A stretch of DNA of 10,161 bases from Parachlorella kessleri (Eukaryota > Chlorophyta > Trebouxiophyceae > Chlorellales > Chlorellaceae). Below are positions 1 through 8,037 of this stretch, one piece after another. The stretch spans positions 1 through 10,161 of the forward strand of contig BBXU01003319.1 in assembly GCA_001598975.1 (NCBI GenBank), read 5' to 3'. The notes under the pieces were generated by a model. That model searched no databases. It was given only the letters and a program-made list of their open reading frames with translations, and was not told the DNA's origin. The position numbers and the translations under genes were made by a program. The stretch's first letter is position 1, and every line of letters begins with the position of its first letter.

Positions 1-778
1 GCTCCTCCTGTATTGCCAGCGCCAGCGGCTTGAACCACTGCATGAGCAGGCGCCTGGCGGGCGGCATGCTGGCCGCCTCCTTGCGGTTGACCGCCGCCTG
101 CATCTCCAGCTTGTACCGCATGGCGCTGGCCTCCACCGTGCGCGTCTCCAGAATGATCTGCTCCTGCCAGCGCTTCTGCATGAGCCGCCCCTCGCGCGTG
201 CCGTCCATCAGCCGCTGGTGGTAGGCCATGGAGGCCAGGGTGGGGTTGACGTGCGGCTGCCGCGGGCGGATGCCCCGCGCCTCCACCTCCTGCTGCAGCT
301 GGTGGAACTGATGGATGCTCTCAAAGGCGGGCAGCACGCCGCTGTCGTCGCCGGACGCAGCAGCCGGCGGCTGCGCCGCCGCTGCTGACTGCAGCGTGGC
401 CAGCAGCTGCTGCAGCGGGGCGGTCGCCGCCTGGGCGGCGCTCAAGGGGTCGGGATACGCCACGTCCTGCTGCGGGCTAGCAAGGTGGTCAGGGGCACCA
501 TGGGCTGCTGCTGCAGGTGCTGGCGCCGCCTCTGCTGAGAGCGCACGGATGTAGCCAGGCACTCTGAGGGCGCAGGGCGAGGGCTCGCTGCCAGCTGCCA
601 GCAGGCGCAGCAGGGCGGGGAGGCTCCTGCAGGTGCGCAGCACACCACAGGTTGAGCGGGTGGTCCCCAAGTGTAGCAGGTGCTGTGGATGACCATGAGA
701 AGGGAGGTGGCACCTATATGCACTGCACCACTGTAGGTTGCAAGGGCCAAGGCAGCAATAGTTAGGCATGCCCCACAT
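1..778 (-). CDS. RPOT: Phage-type (T7-like) single-subunit organellar RNA polymerase, N-terminal part, partial
   Basis: An open frame of 259 codons reads from ATG at 778 to the left edge, where it is cut mid-gene. The last ~60 residues resemble, from memory, the N-terminal domain of plant RPOT enzymes: RWQEQIILETRTVEA near residues 201-215, and at the edge QWFKPLALAIQEE, matching the plant pattern FLGWFEPLRDAIAAEQ. These nuclear-encoded enzymes transcribe mitochondrial (in land plants also plastid) DNA. Residues ~50-85 are basic and leucine-rich (RTCRSLPALLRLLAAG, then RVPGYIRALS), as expected for a mitochondrial presequence. Residues ~95-150 are an Ala/Gln/Pro-rich linker. The catalytic domain lies outside the window. 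ATG 778 is the first ATG after an in-frame TAA, with another ATG at 769. The first ~30 residues are Cys-rich and unconvincing, so the real start could be in a spliced upstream exon. Family call fairly sure; start uncertain; mitochondrion versus plastid not decidable. Confidence 0.74.
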   Translation of the reverse strand, partial: MWGMPNYCCLGPCNLQWCSAYRCHLPSHGHPQHLLHLGTTRSTCGVLRTCRSLPALLRLLAAGSEPSPCALRVPGYIRALSAEAAPAPAAAAHGAPDHLASPQQDVAYPDPLSAAQAATAPLQQLLATLQSAAAAQPPAAASGDDSGVLPAFESIHQFHQLQQEVEARGIRPRQPHVNPTLASMAYHQRLMDGTREGRLMQKRWQEQIILETRTVEASAMRYKLEMQAAVNRKEAASMPPARRLLMQWFKPLALAIQEE

Positions 779-1223
779 GTCATCAAGGCAATCAAGCCGC
801 AACGAAGCCAAAAGTTAACTTCTGTGCAGCTGAAAACTTCAAACAAGGGGAGCAACTAGTCACGTAGCAAGCTTAACACACCTGCATGCCATGGCCTGCA
901 AACTATGCACTCCATTCTGCGTCGATAACATGGGTTTGCATTACAGGCCTAGCAGCTCAGGTTGGGATGAGAAGCCAACTCCCCCTGGCTGAAAAGCCCG
1001 GCGGGAGCAGTTCCGCTCTACCCGCCACGATTACACATTTTTTTCTAGGTCGTCCAAGGCTCAAGGCAGCGCCTTGAAGACCCGTACCTGCCTGTCGAGC
1101 CTTCCACCTGTCTTTTAACTTTTGTTTCCTGCCCTCGTGTGCACAATTTCAGCTCCTGTCCACACGGTACACACTAACCACCTGCTGCCGCTGTGCGGCC
1201 AGGTTCGCCGCGTTACAATAGCC
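779..1223. promoter_or_regulatory. Divergent intergenic region between RNA polymerase and bZIP genes
   Basis: This stretch separates the start of the minus-strand RNA polymerase gene from the bZIP start codon at 1224, so it probably holds both promoters and both 5' leaders. It is less GC-rich than the flanking exons. Visible items are an ACGT core (CACGTA, 861-866), which bZIP proteins could bind, a T-rich run at about 1038-1044, and a short inverted repeat at 1061-1077. A 33-codon ATG ORF (891-992) exists, but nothing shows it is translated. No convincing TATA box was found. Confidence 0.55.
1061..1077. repeat. 7-bp inverted repeat with 3-nt spacer
   Basis: TCAAGGC-AGC-GCCTTGA is a perfect 7-bp inverted repeat in the presumed 5' leader or promoter of the bZIP gene. 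A second copy of CAAGGC lies immediately upstream (1055-1060). It could be a dimeric protein site or a small RNA hairpin; short repeats of this size also arise by chance. Confidence 0.4.
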
Positions 1224-4200
1224 ATGAACCAAGTTTTGTCTGCGAGCGACCTGCTCTCCGGCCTCCCTGACTTCAGCCATATGGACGAGGGGCAGCTGGC
1301 CTTGAAACATACAGGTGCGATTGAGAGGTCCCTCTTTCTTCTAGCAGCGGCAGTGAGCAGCACGTTGGCGTCTGAACACCCCAGACAGTGGGGAGCTTGC
1401 ATGAAGCGTTGCTGTTCGCGTCATGCCCGTTGTAAGGGAGGCGTCCCCAGGATTGCCAATACAGCGATTGTCAATAGCGTCTTGCAGGCGCGGGCTTAGA
1501 TACGCTGGAAGGGCTGCATAACAATATCCTCGCCTTCGCTCAGCAGCAAGAGGCTGGCAGTCCGCAACAGCGCGACCAGCAGCAACAGCAGCAGCCCGGC
1601 AGCTCCCGTGAGACACAGTTACGGTCTTCAATGAGCTGCGACCTGGACTTGCTGACCGTGGATGACCTGCCTCACAACCCCCCAGAGCCCCATCCCCCAG
1701 TCATCCCCCAGCCTGCCCAGCTGAGCAACGCAGATATTGCAGGCTTCCTGTATGCGGAGCCCACATACTACCAAGCCGTGGCATCTGGGATGCCCCGGCG
1801 GGCACTGCCGGTGCTCCACAACGCCGGCAGCGGCAGCCTGGGCGAGCATGTAGCTCACCCACACCTGCAGCATGCAGTCGCAAGCCTGCACCCAGCCTAC
1901 CACCACCACCCAAGCGTGCACCACCCGGCGATGCTGCCGCACGCGCACCCAGCCCAGCACTACTCACAGGCGGCTCCTCACCACCACCAGGTGGTGCACC
2001 ATCACGGGGGGATGGCGACAGCCTACCATCCGCCGCTGCTCGGCAACCCTGCGGTCGTGCTGGCGCGGCCGGGCCTCGCCCACCTGCACACGCACACCCC
2101 GCAGCCGGCCCACGCACCTCAGCAGCGGCAGCAGGGTGTGTCCGCGGGAGGGGCCACCACCGGCACAACCAGCGGCGACTCTGCGGCCAACGGCAGCGCC
2201 GGCGGCAGCAAGGCGGCAGCTGAGGCAGGTGCAGGGGGTCGCCCCGGGTCCCCTAGCTTCCTGCAAGCGGCCCTGGCCCTGCTGAAACCTGTCGCCGACG
2301 GCAGCGGTGCGGCGCCTGCTGGCGCTGCCGGGCCGGCGGGGTCGGGTGCGACCGATTCCAGCGGCACCAAGAGCGGCGGCATCCGCAGCAGCAGCAGCGG
2401 GGGCGGCAACAACCCCGCCGCGGCACCCGCCCTGGGCGCCAGCACGCCCCGATCAGCGTTTGAGGCGGCTACGGCAGGCGTCCCTGCCTTTGGCACAGCC
2501 CTGCAGGGCGTGGCCGCCGCCCCAGGGTCGACGGCGGGGCAGACTGCTCCCGGCCTCTCGCCCCGTGCAGGCAGCCGGCCGGTGCGTCAGTCGGCTGCTC
2601 AGGCGGCCTCACTGCTCAACAAGGCGGCGCAGGGCAGCGCCAGCGACGGCGGCTCGGTGCTAGGTGCGCTGCTGCTGGTGCCGCCGCTGCTGCTGTGCTT
2701 GTTAGCAAATGAACGTAAACTGTATTGCACACCCTCACGGCTCTTTGGCTGCCCCTAGCCACCAAATATGTTATTTCCCTAAGCTGGTGTGGAGGGCAGC
2801 AGTCCCTGCCAGTCCCCTGCTCCCCATCCCCTCCCACTCTGCCCCATTGACGGACTTTGCCCACCTGCAGCACCCAACGCACATCACTACCTGCGTACGT
2901 TTGCCCCAGGGGTCGCGCTTGCGTCTGACCATACAACGCCCTCGAACCCACTTCGCAGACGATGAGGACGACGAGGGCCTGGAGTTTTCTGACGAGCAGG
3001 GGCCCTCGCCCCGGGGCGGCGCCGGCGCCAAGGGTGGCAAGAAGGGGCAGGGCGCCGGCGGGAAGCCCCGCTCCAACGCTGCGTATGATGCCTTGGTGGA
3101 CCCCAGTTTGCCGCCAGACGAGGCGCGGCGCCTGCGCAGGTGGGTCGTGTGTTATTGAGGCTGGGCGCGCAAGATGGCGCGGGGGGTGGGGGGGGGACGG
3201 GTCCTTGGAGGGATGCCCTGTGGAGGTGGGTTTTAGCTAGGGCGGGAGGTGGGCGCGTCGCCCATGCTGGTGGGTGGTGGCATTGCGGGGTTGTCCCTAG
3301 GGGCACTGCTTTAGGGGAGCTTGGCAGGGTTGAGGTGGGGGTTCCAAGGGCGCAATGGCAGTTGAGACGGGGGTGAAGGGTCGGGCTCACATCGATGGTG
3401 GAGAGCCGCTCCATGCCGCTGGCCTGCTCCTGGTCGTGCATCACACCGTGCGGTGGGACCTGTGCGCCCACCCATGCTCCTGTATCTTTTAGCCTGCAGA
3501 GTCAAAAAGGACAGAGAGTAACAAACCTAACTTGTAAAAATGTGCTATATTCTCCGTTGTAAGTAGAGATAGAGCTAGAGAATAGATTTGCAGCACACGG
3601 CCCCGCGCCCGCCGTCCAGTCTTAGCATCCTGCGCTAAGATCCTGCGCTAAGAATCTTAGCATCCTGCGCAGGATGCTGAGCAACCGCGAGTCTGCGCGG
3701 CGCTCCCGCCGGCGCCGCCAGACGCACCTGTCCACCCTGGAGACCCAGGTGGAGGCGCTGCGCGGCGAGAAGGAGCGGCTGCAGAGCGAGCTGAGCAGCA
3801 CCAGCCAGGCCATGCGCGCGGTGGTGGCGGAGAAGCAGCGCCTGCAGCTGGAGGTGGAGGCGCTCAGGCGCAAGGTGGGCGGGCGGGAGGGGTTGCGCGG
3901 GGGTGGGGTGCGGGGTGATTAGGTAAGATTACTATTGGGGGTTGAACACAAGAGGGAGGGCAGGGAAAAGCAGCGTTGGCAGTGGGGGAGCTGGGAGCAG
4001 GCGGCTGCATGTGGAAGGGAGGCGTCTGGCTGGCTGGCCGGCTGGCTGGCAGCCTGCAGGGCTGGTTGGATGCTGTGCTACTCCTGTAGTCGGGTCCCCG
4101 CACCGGGGCCTGAGTAATGATACCCTCCTCCTCCCTTGTGTGCCTGAGTGTCTTTCGAAATGAAGAGCTCAGCAGAGGTGCAACTTGCATTCTGTGGGGG

Positions 4201-5405
4201 TAAGATATGGAAACGGCGGCCCCTGGCTGCCCGCCTGCAGATGGCGCAGATGGCGGCTCCCACCCCGGAGATGAGCGGCCACGGCCACCTGGGCCTGCCG
4301 CCCCAGCACCCGCCGGCGCCCTCCCACGCGCTGCACCAGCACCACCAAAGCCACCAGCATGCGCCGCAGCAGGCGCAGCACGCGGCGCCGCCCTCGCGGG
4401 AGGCCCAGCAGGGTGAGCGGGCCTGGCAAGCATGCTGTGCTGCCCCCGCGCTAGGATGACGCACCTGGCCCAGGGTCTGTTGGAGTCTGGCAGCCGCACG
4501 GCGCCGGGGACGGCTGGGAGAGGCTATTTGCTTGGCACTGGCCGTCTGTCCAGCATTGGCTTTGGGGTGACAGCAGTGCTCACTGCACACCCTTTGGGTG
4601 GGGTGGGCCTGCAAGCCTATGAAGCGTGCGTGCCCTCCCACGGCTGGAGCGCTTCGCTTACCTGGCGTCCCGCCACCAGGACCCCCCCCCCCCTTTTATT
4701 CTTTGTAAGGGATGGTGTGTGTCTTGAATACGCCTGTGCTACCGCTGCTGACCATGCCGTGGCCTGCTGTGCGTGCTGCAGTGGACGAGCTGCAGGCGGA
4801 GTGGGGCCGCTTTGGCGTGGCGCTCGGAGGGCTGCTGGGAGGAGGCGGGGCCGGGTCCAGCGGCCGCGCGTCCGTCAATGGCGGCCGCAAGATTGAGCGG
4901 CCGCCGTCGCTGCAGCGCATCTCGTCCATGGAGCAGGTGGGGGGCCCGGCGCTTGGCGAAACCCTGTAACAGCGCGGCTGCTGGGTAGCAGCTGTACTGT
5001 ATTTCATGGCCAGGTGCCCCGACTTCTGACCCTCCCGGCATCGTCCGACCGACTCGCGGCCGCAAGCCTGGGTGCCTGGTGACCGGGGCTTAAGGGGGGC
5101 GCCTGTCTTGGCATTCCTGGGCACAGTTGGCTGGCAGTGGTAGCAAGGATGCCACCATGTCTTTCTGCTCTTCCAACTTGAATCCTGCGCCTGCTGCGGT
5201 TGCTGAGGTGGCGCGCGCAGGTGCAGCCCTGGGTCCCTTGCTCTAATGTTGCTGACTGGTGCAACCGCCGCTGGCTGCTGTCGTGGCGGTGCAGATGCCC
5301 AAGAAGTCAAGGGACTGCCCCGAGAACCGGTCGCCCCCCACTGTGCTGGACGGGCTGCCGGAGGATCTGATCCAGGGCGGATCTGCCTTTGGGGTTTTGT
5401 GTTGA
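1224..5405 (+). CDS. bZIP transcription factor, group C (Opaque-2/BZO2H)-like, seven exons
   Basis: Proposed exons: 1224-1314, 1488-2663, 2959-3139, 3673-3874, 4241-4412, 4782-4936, 5295-5405; 2088 nt, 695 residues, all junction phases matching. Residues 1-30 are MNQVLSASDLLSGLPDF-like. A Gln run (~60) and an acidic-hydrophobic patch DLDLLTVDDLP (82-92), activation-domain-like, follow. Residues 151-211 are His-rich and ~215-470 low-complexity Ala/Gly/Ser. An acidic stretch DDEDDEG precedes the basic region at ~476. The bZIP spans ~478-550: LRR then MLSNRESARRSRRRRQTHL, with N487 and R495 (N-x7-R) and zipper positions L505, L512, L519, T526, V533, L540, L547. A second His/Gln-rich segment (564-597) precedes the C-terminal motif PSLQRISSMEQ (649-659), resembling the plant group C motif TASLQRVASLEHLQKR targeted by SnRK1. 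It should bind ACGT or GCN4-like sites as a dimer in the nucleus. ATG 1224 is chosen because its exon splices in phase to 1488. The 2664-2958 intron is the least certain: acceptors at 2869 or 2909 with other donors are possible. Confidence 0.85.
3181..3196 (+). repeat. G6-T-G9 homopurine tract in bZIP intron 3
   Basis: Six G, one T, nine G, shortly after the 5' splice site of intron 3 (donor at 3140). Likely length-variable and possibly quadruplex-forming; a similar composition recurs in other introns here. Confidence 0.8.
3480..3600. other. AT-rich island inside bZIP intron 3
   Basis: Bases 3481-3540 are 35% GC (21 of 60, counted), against 72% for 3721-3780 in the next exon. The island holds two TGTAA pentamers (3533-3537 and 3558-3562) and a purine-rich run (GTAGAGATAGAGCTAGAG) at 3563-3580. 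It may hold the branch point and splice enhancers, a cryptic polyadenylation region, or the remnant of an insertion. No ORF or terminal repeats support a mobile element. Confidence 0.45.
3620..3682. repeat. Palindrome and direct-repeat cluster spanning the splice acceptor of the bZIP-domain exon
   Basis: The sequence TCTTAGCATCCTGCGC occurs twice exactly (3620-3635 and 3655-3670). ATCCTGCGCTAAG is an exact tandem duplication (3627-3639, 3640-3652). AGCATCCTGCGCAGGATGCT (3659-3678) is a perfect 20-bp palindrome containing the acceptor AG (3671-3672) and the first six bases of the exon. GCTAAG/CTTAGC arms give further small hairpins (3621-3639, 3647-3661). The intronic copies match the reverse complement of the junction itself (3667-3682) at 14 of 16 bases, so the array looks like inverted duplications of the exon edge. 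The three ATCCTGCGC copies could each pair with GCAGGAT at the acceptor in pre-mRNA. Confidence 0.85.
4027..4050. repeat. TGGC tetranucleotide repeat in bZIP intron 4
   Basis: Six TGGC-like units (TGGCTGGCTGGCCGGC followed by TGGCTGGC), with one unit altered to CGGC. A simple microsatellite in intron 4 (3875-4240). The rest of that intron shows nothing else notable. Confidence 0.8.
4682..4693 (+). repeat. C12 homopolymer in bZIP intron 5
   Basis: Twelve C followed by four T in intron 5 (4413-4781), with a TGTAA pentamer just downstream (4704-4708). Likely length-variable. The remainder of the intron shows no supported feature. Confidence 0.85.
4965..4969 (+). terminator. Candidate intronic polyadenylation signal TGTAA overlapping an intron-retention stop
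   Basis: If intron 6 (donor at 4937) is not removed, the frame reads on for ten residues (VGGPALGETL) and stops at TAA 4967-4969. That TAA is part of a TGTAA pentamer, the usual chlorophyte polyadenylation signal. Use of this site would give a shorter protein lacking the last 36 residues. This is inference; no transcript evidence is available. Confidence 0.3.
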
Positions 5406-5673
5406 CGCTGCTTCGGACGGCCTTGGTGGTGGGTGGACATGCAAGCACATGATGCGCCAGATGCCTGGGGGGCGACCAGGCCACTTTGCAAGGAGCTGGT
5501 CAGTGGGAGAGAGCGGCGAGGCTGGCCGGTGGAGGCTGGCTCTGCCGCAATTGTGCATCATCACGATGCTGGGCCCTTTCCTGCCGTGTCCACCTTTCCT
5601 CGTGGGCGAGCTGTGCGAGCCTGGGGGCTGCGGAAACGCCCCCAGCCAAAGCCTGGAAGAGCTGCATAGGTTT

Positions 5674-5683
5674 GGGGGGGGGG
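5674..5683 (+). repeat. G10 homopolymer
   Basis: Ten consecutive G in the presumed 3' UTR of the bZIP gene; likely length-variable. Confidence 0.85.
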
Positions 5684-7678
5684 ACCTCTCGTGGATTGTA
5701 GGGAGCCTGAGGCTGGCTTTGTATGCGAGCCCATTATGAGTAGTGCAGGGCCGGTTGGCATTGTAGTGTGTGTATGGCCCAGGACGCTTGTGCCTGCGGT
5801 GCAAAAGCTGCCGCCCTTCGTGGGTCTTCAGAGCTTCTTGAGAAATGGCGGTGGAAAGTAATGATGGTGGATTTTCCAGCGAGACCTCGGACAGAGGGAC
5901 TGAGAGCACTTGGGGGATCGGTAGTCTCGCTGTCTAGCGCGCTTTCTCTCATTTTTCGCTTCTGCCGGTTGGTTGAGAGAGCCCTCGGAAGGAGTTGCTG
6001 TGCATTGGGATGCCGTGGCTTGCTGTGCACGCTGTGGTGCTGGCCTTTGCCGCACCTGTTCTTTGCGCCTGACCTCAGAGGCTGTTCCCTTGGTTTCCGG
6101 AGCTGTGGGGAGGCCGCTGCCTGACGGCAGTGGTGGTTTTCAACTCCTGGTCTTGCTGTTGGCCTTCTGCGGTGCGGTTGTGTGGATTTCAGCATCTGCC
6201 TGTTAGGCTAGCGGGGATCACCCGGTCGGTTTTACAGCCCGTGTTTGCAGGGCTGGGTACCCAGATAGGTTTGGTGCGACGATGGAGCCACTGGCATGGC
6301 GGCCTTTCCTCCGCTGGTGTGTATATTGGTGCTGCCTGAGGTTGCTATGGCGTTCTGGCCATTGTCGCGCTCTGAATGGACCTCAAGGTTTTGATTATTG
6401 GTACCTTGTATAGTACCCCATCCTATCTTTATTGAGTGTGCCCTCAAGCAGGCACCTGCCAAACCTTCTCGCCTGAGACCAGGTTCGCTTGGCTGTCTGG
6501 CTGACAGGTACTTTCTGCTGCTGCTCTCCCTGCTTTGCTTTGTTGTCTAGCTGCGGTTGCGGAACGCAACGGGCGGTGGTTTTGACGGCGTTCCATGCCA
6601 GTCACCGCTCGGGCAAAGGCATTCTGCCCTTCATTGCGCTGTTGCACCCATTGTGGTTGCTGTGCATTTTTGCCTAGTGAGCCTCTCTTCTGGCCCGAAT
6701 GAGAGCTAGGCACCGCCTGGTGTCTGCTCTTGAGTAAGCAGTCCGTTTCCCTCACTGGGTGTCCCTATGGCTGCCACCCTGCTCGTGCATCTTTGCTTGA
6801 ATGCCTGGTGGTGACACCTGCAGGCCCCGCCCTGCTTGCCCGCTTCTGGGGCAGTCGAACTGTTAGCTCATGTGGCGGTACCAGCCTGCGTTGGCTTTCT
6901 TGTGCCTGCGCTCTCCCTGTTTTGCCCGGGGCTTTGGGCTCCGCTTTAGAGACCCCAGGAGGCTTTCATGAGCTGCTCCCCTCCCCTCAGTGCCTTCACT
7001 CGCGCGTGTGCCACATAGAGAGGTCTGGACCTGGGGTGTGAGCCTTTTCTGGGTAGGTGCACGACAAGAGCTGTGCGCCTGGTAGACGTGGTGCTTTTCC
7101 CGTTGGTTTTCCCTGTCAGTGCCATGTTCAGTGCTAGTGCCCCTAGCGAATTCTGCTGAGCCCCAGTTTGCATCCCAACGTCTGGCCCTTCCAAACCCCT
7201 GGCCTGTTTTTACGGCCGTCTTTGTGCTCCCTTTTACTTGGGTGCCGTGCAACGTTGTGAGGGATTGAGGGTGGTGGCACGATGAACCCGGTCACCGCAC
7301 CCTTGTCTGTTTACGCTTTGGATTCGTGTCTAGCCAAATTGTGCGTGCTTCCCGTCCTGGCTGTTGCGCCCATCATGGAGAAGTGGCAGCCTGCCAGGTG
7401 TCCATAGCAGGGTTTTCAGGCGGCTCGTTTTGGTGGAACCTGTTCCTGCAGGGATTTTTGCCAGTTCATATATAGCCTGCTGTACTGAGTATTTTTCCTC
7501 TTGTTTTGGTACCTCCGTCCCGTATGTTATTCGTAGCTGTCTGCTAGGGCTGTGCCAAGGGACAGCGGTCGCCTTGGTATTGTGTGCTGGGTTGCGTGTG
7601 ATAGTGCGTATCGTGCAAGAAGTGGAGAGTGCAGTGTTCCCTAGTGTTAGGTCAACATGCCGACAAGAGCGACTGCTT

Positions 7679-7683
7679 TGTAA
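7679..7683 (+). terminator. Candidate polyadenylation signal TGTAA for the bZIP transcript
   Basis: This is the first TGTAA after the bZIP stop codon at 5403-5405. It lies about 60 bases before the place where the T-over-A strand skew ends, which fits a transcript 3' end. The pentamer alone is weak evidence; the coincidence with the composition change supports it. Confidence 0.45.
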
Positions 7684-7972
7684 TATTGCCTTTGGCGCTC
7701 CGTTTGCGGTCTGGTGCTTCACCCATCCAGGGAGGGCAGTAGCCTGAGTTAGACCATCATAACAGCTTGCAGTGACACGGCTGCCAACGCGTTGCATCCA
7801 ACATGCTGCAGCAGTGCCCAGATCTGGCCAAACACAATTTCGAATCTCGTGACTAATAGCAGTACCTTGAACCTTCCCATCTTCCCAAATATATGCATAG
7901 CATTCCACCCTAGGAATCGTGTCTTACAATTGATAAGCTCTCAATGCTCTACAAAGTTGTGTCTGTACTCTC

Positions 7973-8005
7973 TGGCAGCCTTCTTTTGTTGCACGAAGGC
8001 TGCCA
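7973..8005 (+). repeat. Perfect 11-bp stem hairpin in transporter 5' leader
   Basis: TGGCAGCCTTC (7973-7983) and GAAGGCTGCCA (7995-8005) are perfect inverted repeats separated by 11 bases. The right arm ends on the A of the upstream ORF's ATG. In RNA this would be a stable hairpin 41 bases before the main start codon, so an effect on ribosome scanning is possible. As DNA it could be a dimeric protein site instead. Confidence 0.7.
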
Positions 8006-8037
8006 TGCTCGAGTTCATAGCTGATCCTCCTTTATAG
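8005..8037 (+). CDS. Upstream ORF of 10 codons (MLEFIADPPL)
   Basis: ATG at 8005 with G at -3 (GCCATGC, a good context) opens a 10-codon frame ending in TAG at 8035-8037. It ends 9 bases before the main ATG (8047) and in the same frame. The ATG is the last base of the hairpin stem plus two. If it is in the transcript it should reduce or condition translation of the transporter. The peptide has no known family. Confidence 0.4.
   Translation: MLEFIADPPL

Larger units (their letters stand above)
5406..7744 (+). other. 2.3-kb non-coding, T-rich region; probable long 3' UTR of the bZIP gene
   Basis: I see no supportable gene on either strand. The longest open frames (600 nt minus at 5307-5909 and 579 nt minus at 7330-7908) show no recognisable domains, and the first runs antisense through the last bZIP exon. 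Composition is strongly asymmetric on the plus strand: 6001-6060 has 4 A and 19 T, 7501-7560 has 7 A and 22 T. Such skew suits transcribed, untranslated plus-strand sequence. I found no TGTAA between the bZIP stop and 7679. A G10 tract lies at 5674-5683. A separate non-coding RNA or a spliced gene that I failed to recognise remains possible. Confidence 0.5.

Noticed and set aside
442..855. 137-codon minus-strand frame with hydrophobic start, overlapping the RNA polymerase gene
   Set aside because: It lies in a different frame from the one carrying the RPOT-like residues, and its end is out of frame with them. A signal-peptide-like start in this frame would need an extra splice that I cannot support.
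891..992. 33-codon ATG ORF upstream of the bZIP gene as a regulatory uORF
   Set aside because: It is 230 bases before the main start with no evidence that the transcript begins that far upstream; its frame and peptide match no known bZIP uORF.
3940..4160. Plus-strand frames with Trp/Gly repeats (GWLAGWLA-like) in intron 4
   Set aside because: They are translations of the TGGC microsatellite within an intron that splices in phase around them.
5307..5909. 200-codon open frame on the minus strand
   Set aside because: It runs antisense through the last bZIP exon, has no recognisable family and a Pro/Ser/His-rich composition typical of shadows of GC-rich DNA.
5406..7744. Transposon or retroelement filling the long non-coding stretch
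   Set aside because: No terminal repeats, target-site duplication, reverse transcriptase, integrase or transposase-like residues could be seen on either strand.
7364..7747. 127-codon plus-strand frame with hydrophobic stretches
   Set aside because: The hydrophobicity follows from the T-rich composition of the region; no family match and no ATG at its start in good context.
7330..7908. 192-codon open frame on the minus strand, beginning MECYAYIWEDGK
   Set aside because: No recognisable domain. It overlaps the proposed 3' end of the bZIP unit and the transporter promoter, and the composition does not look coding. It could be revived by homology or RNA evidence.
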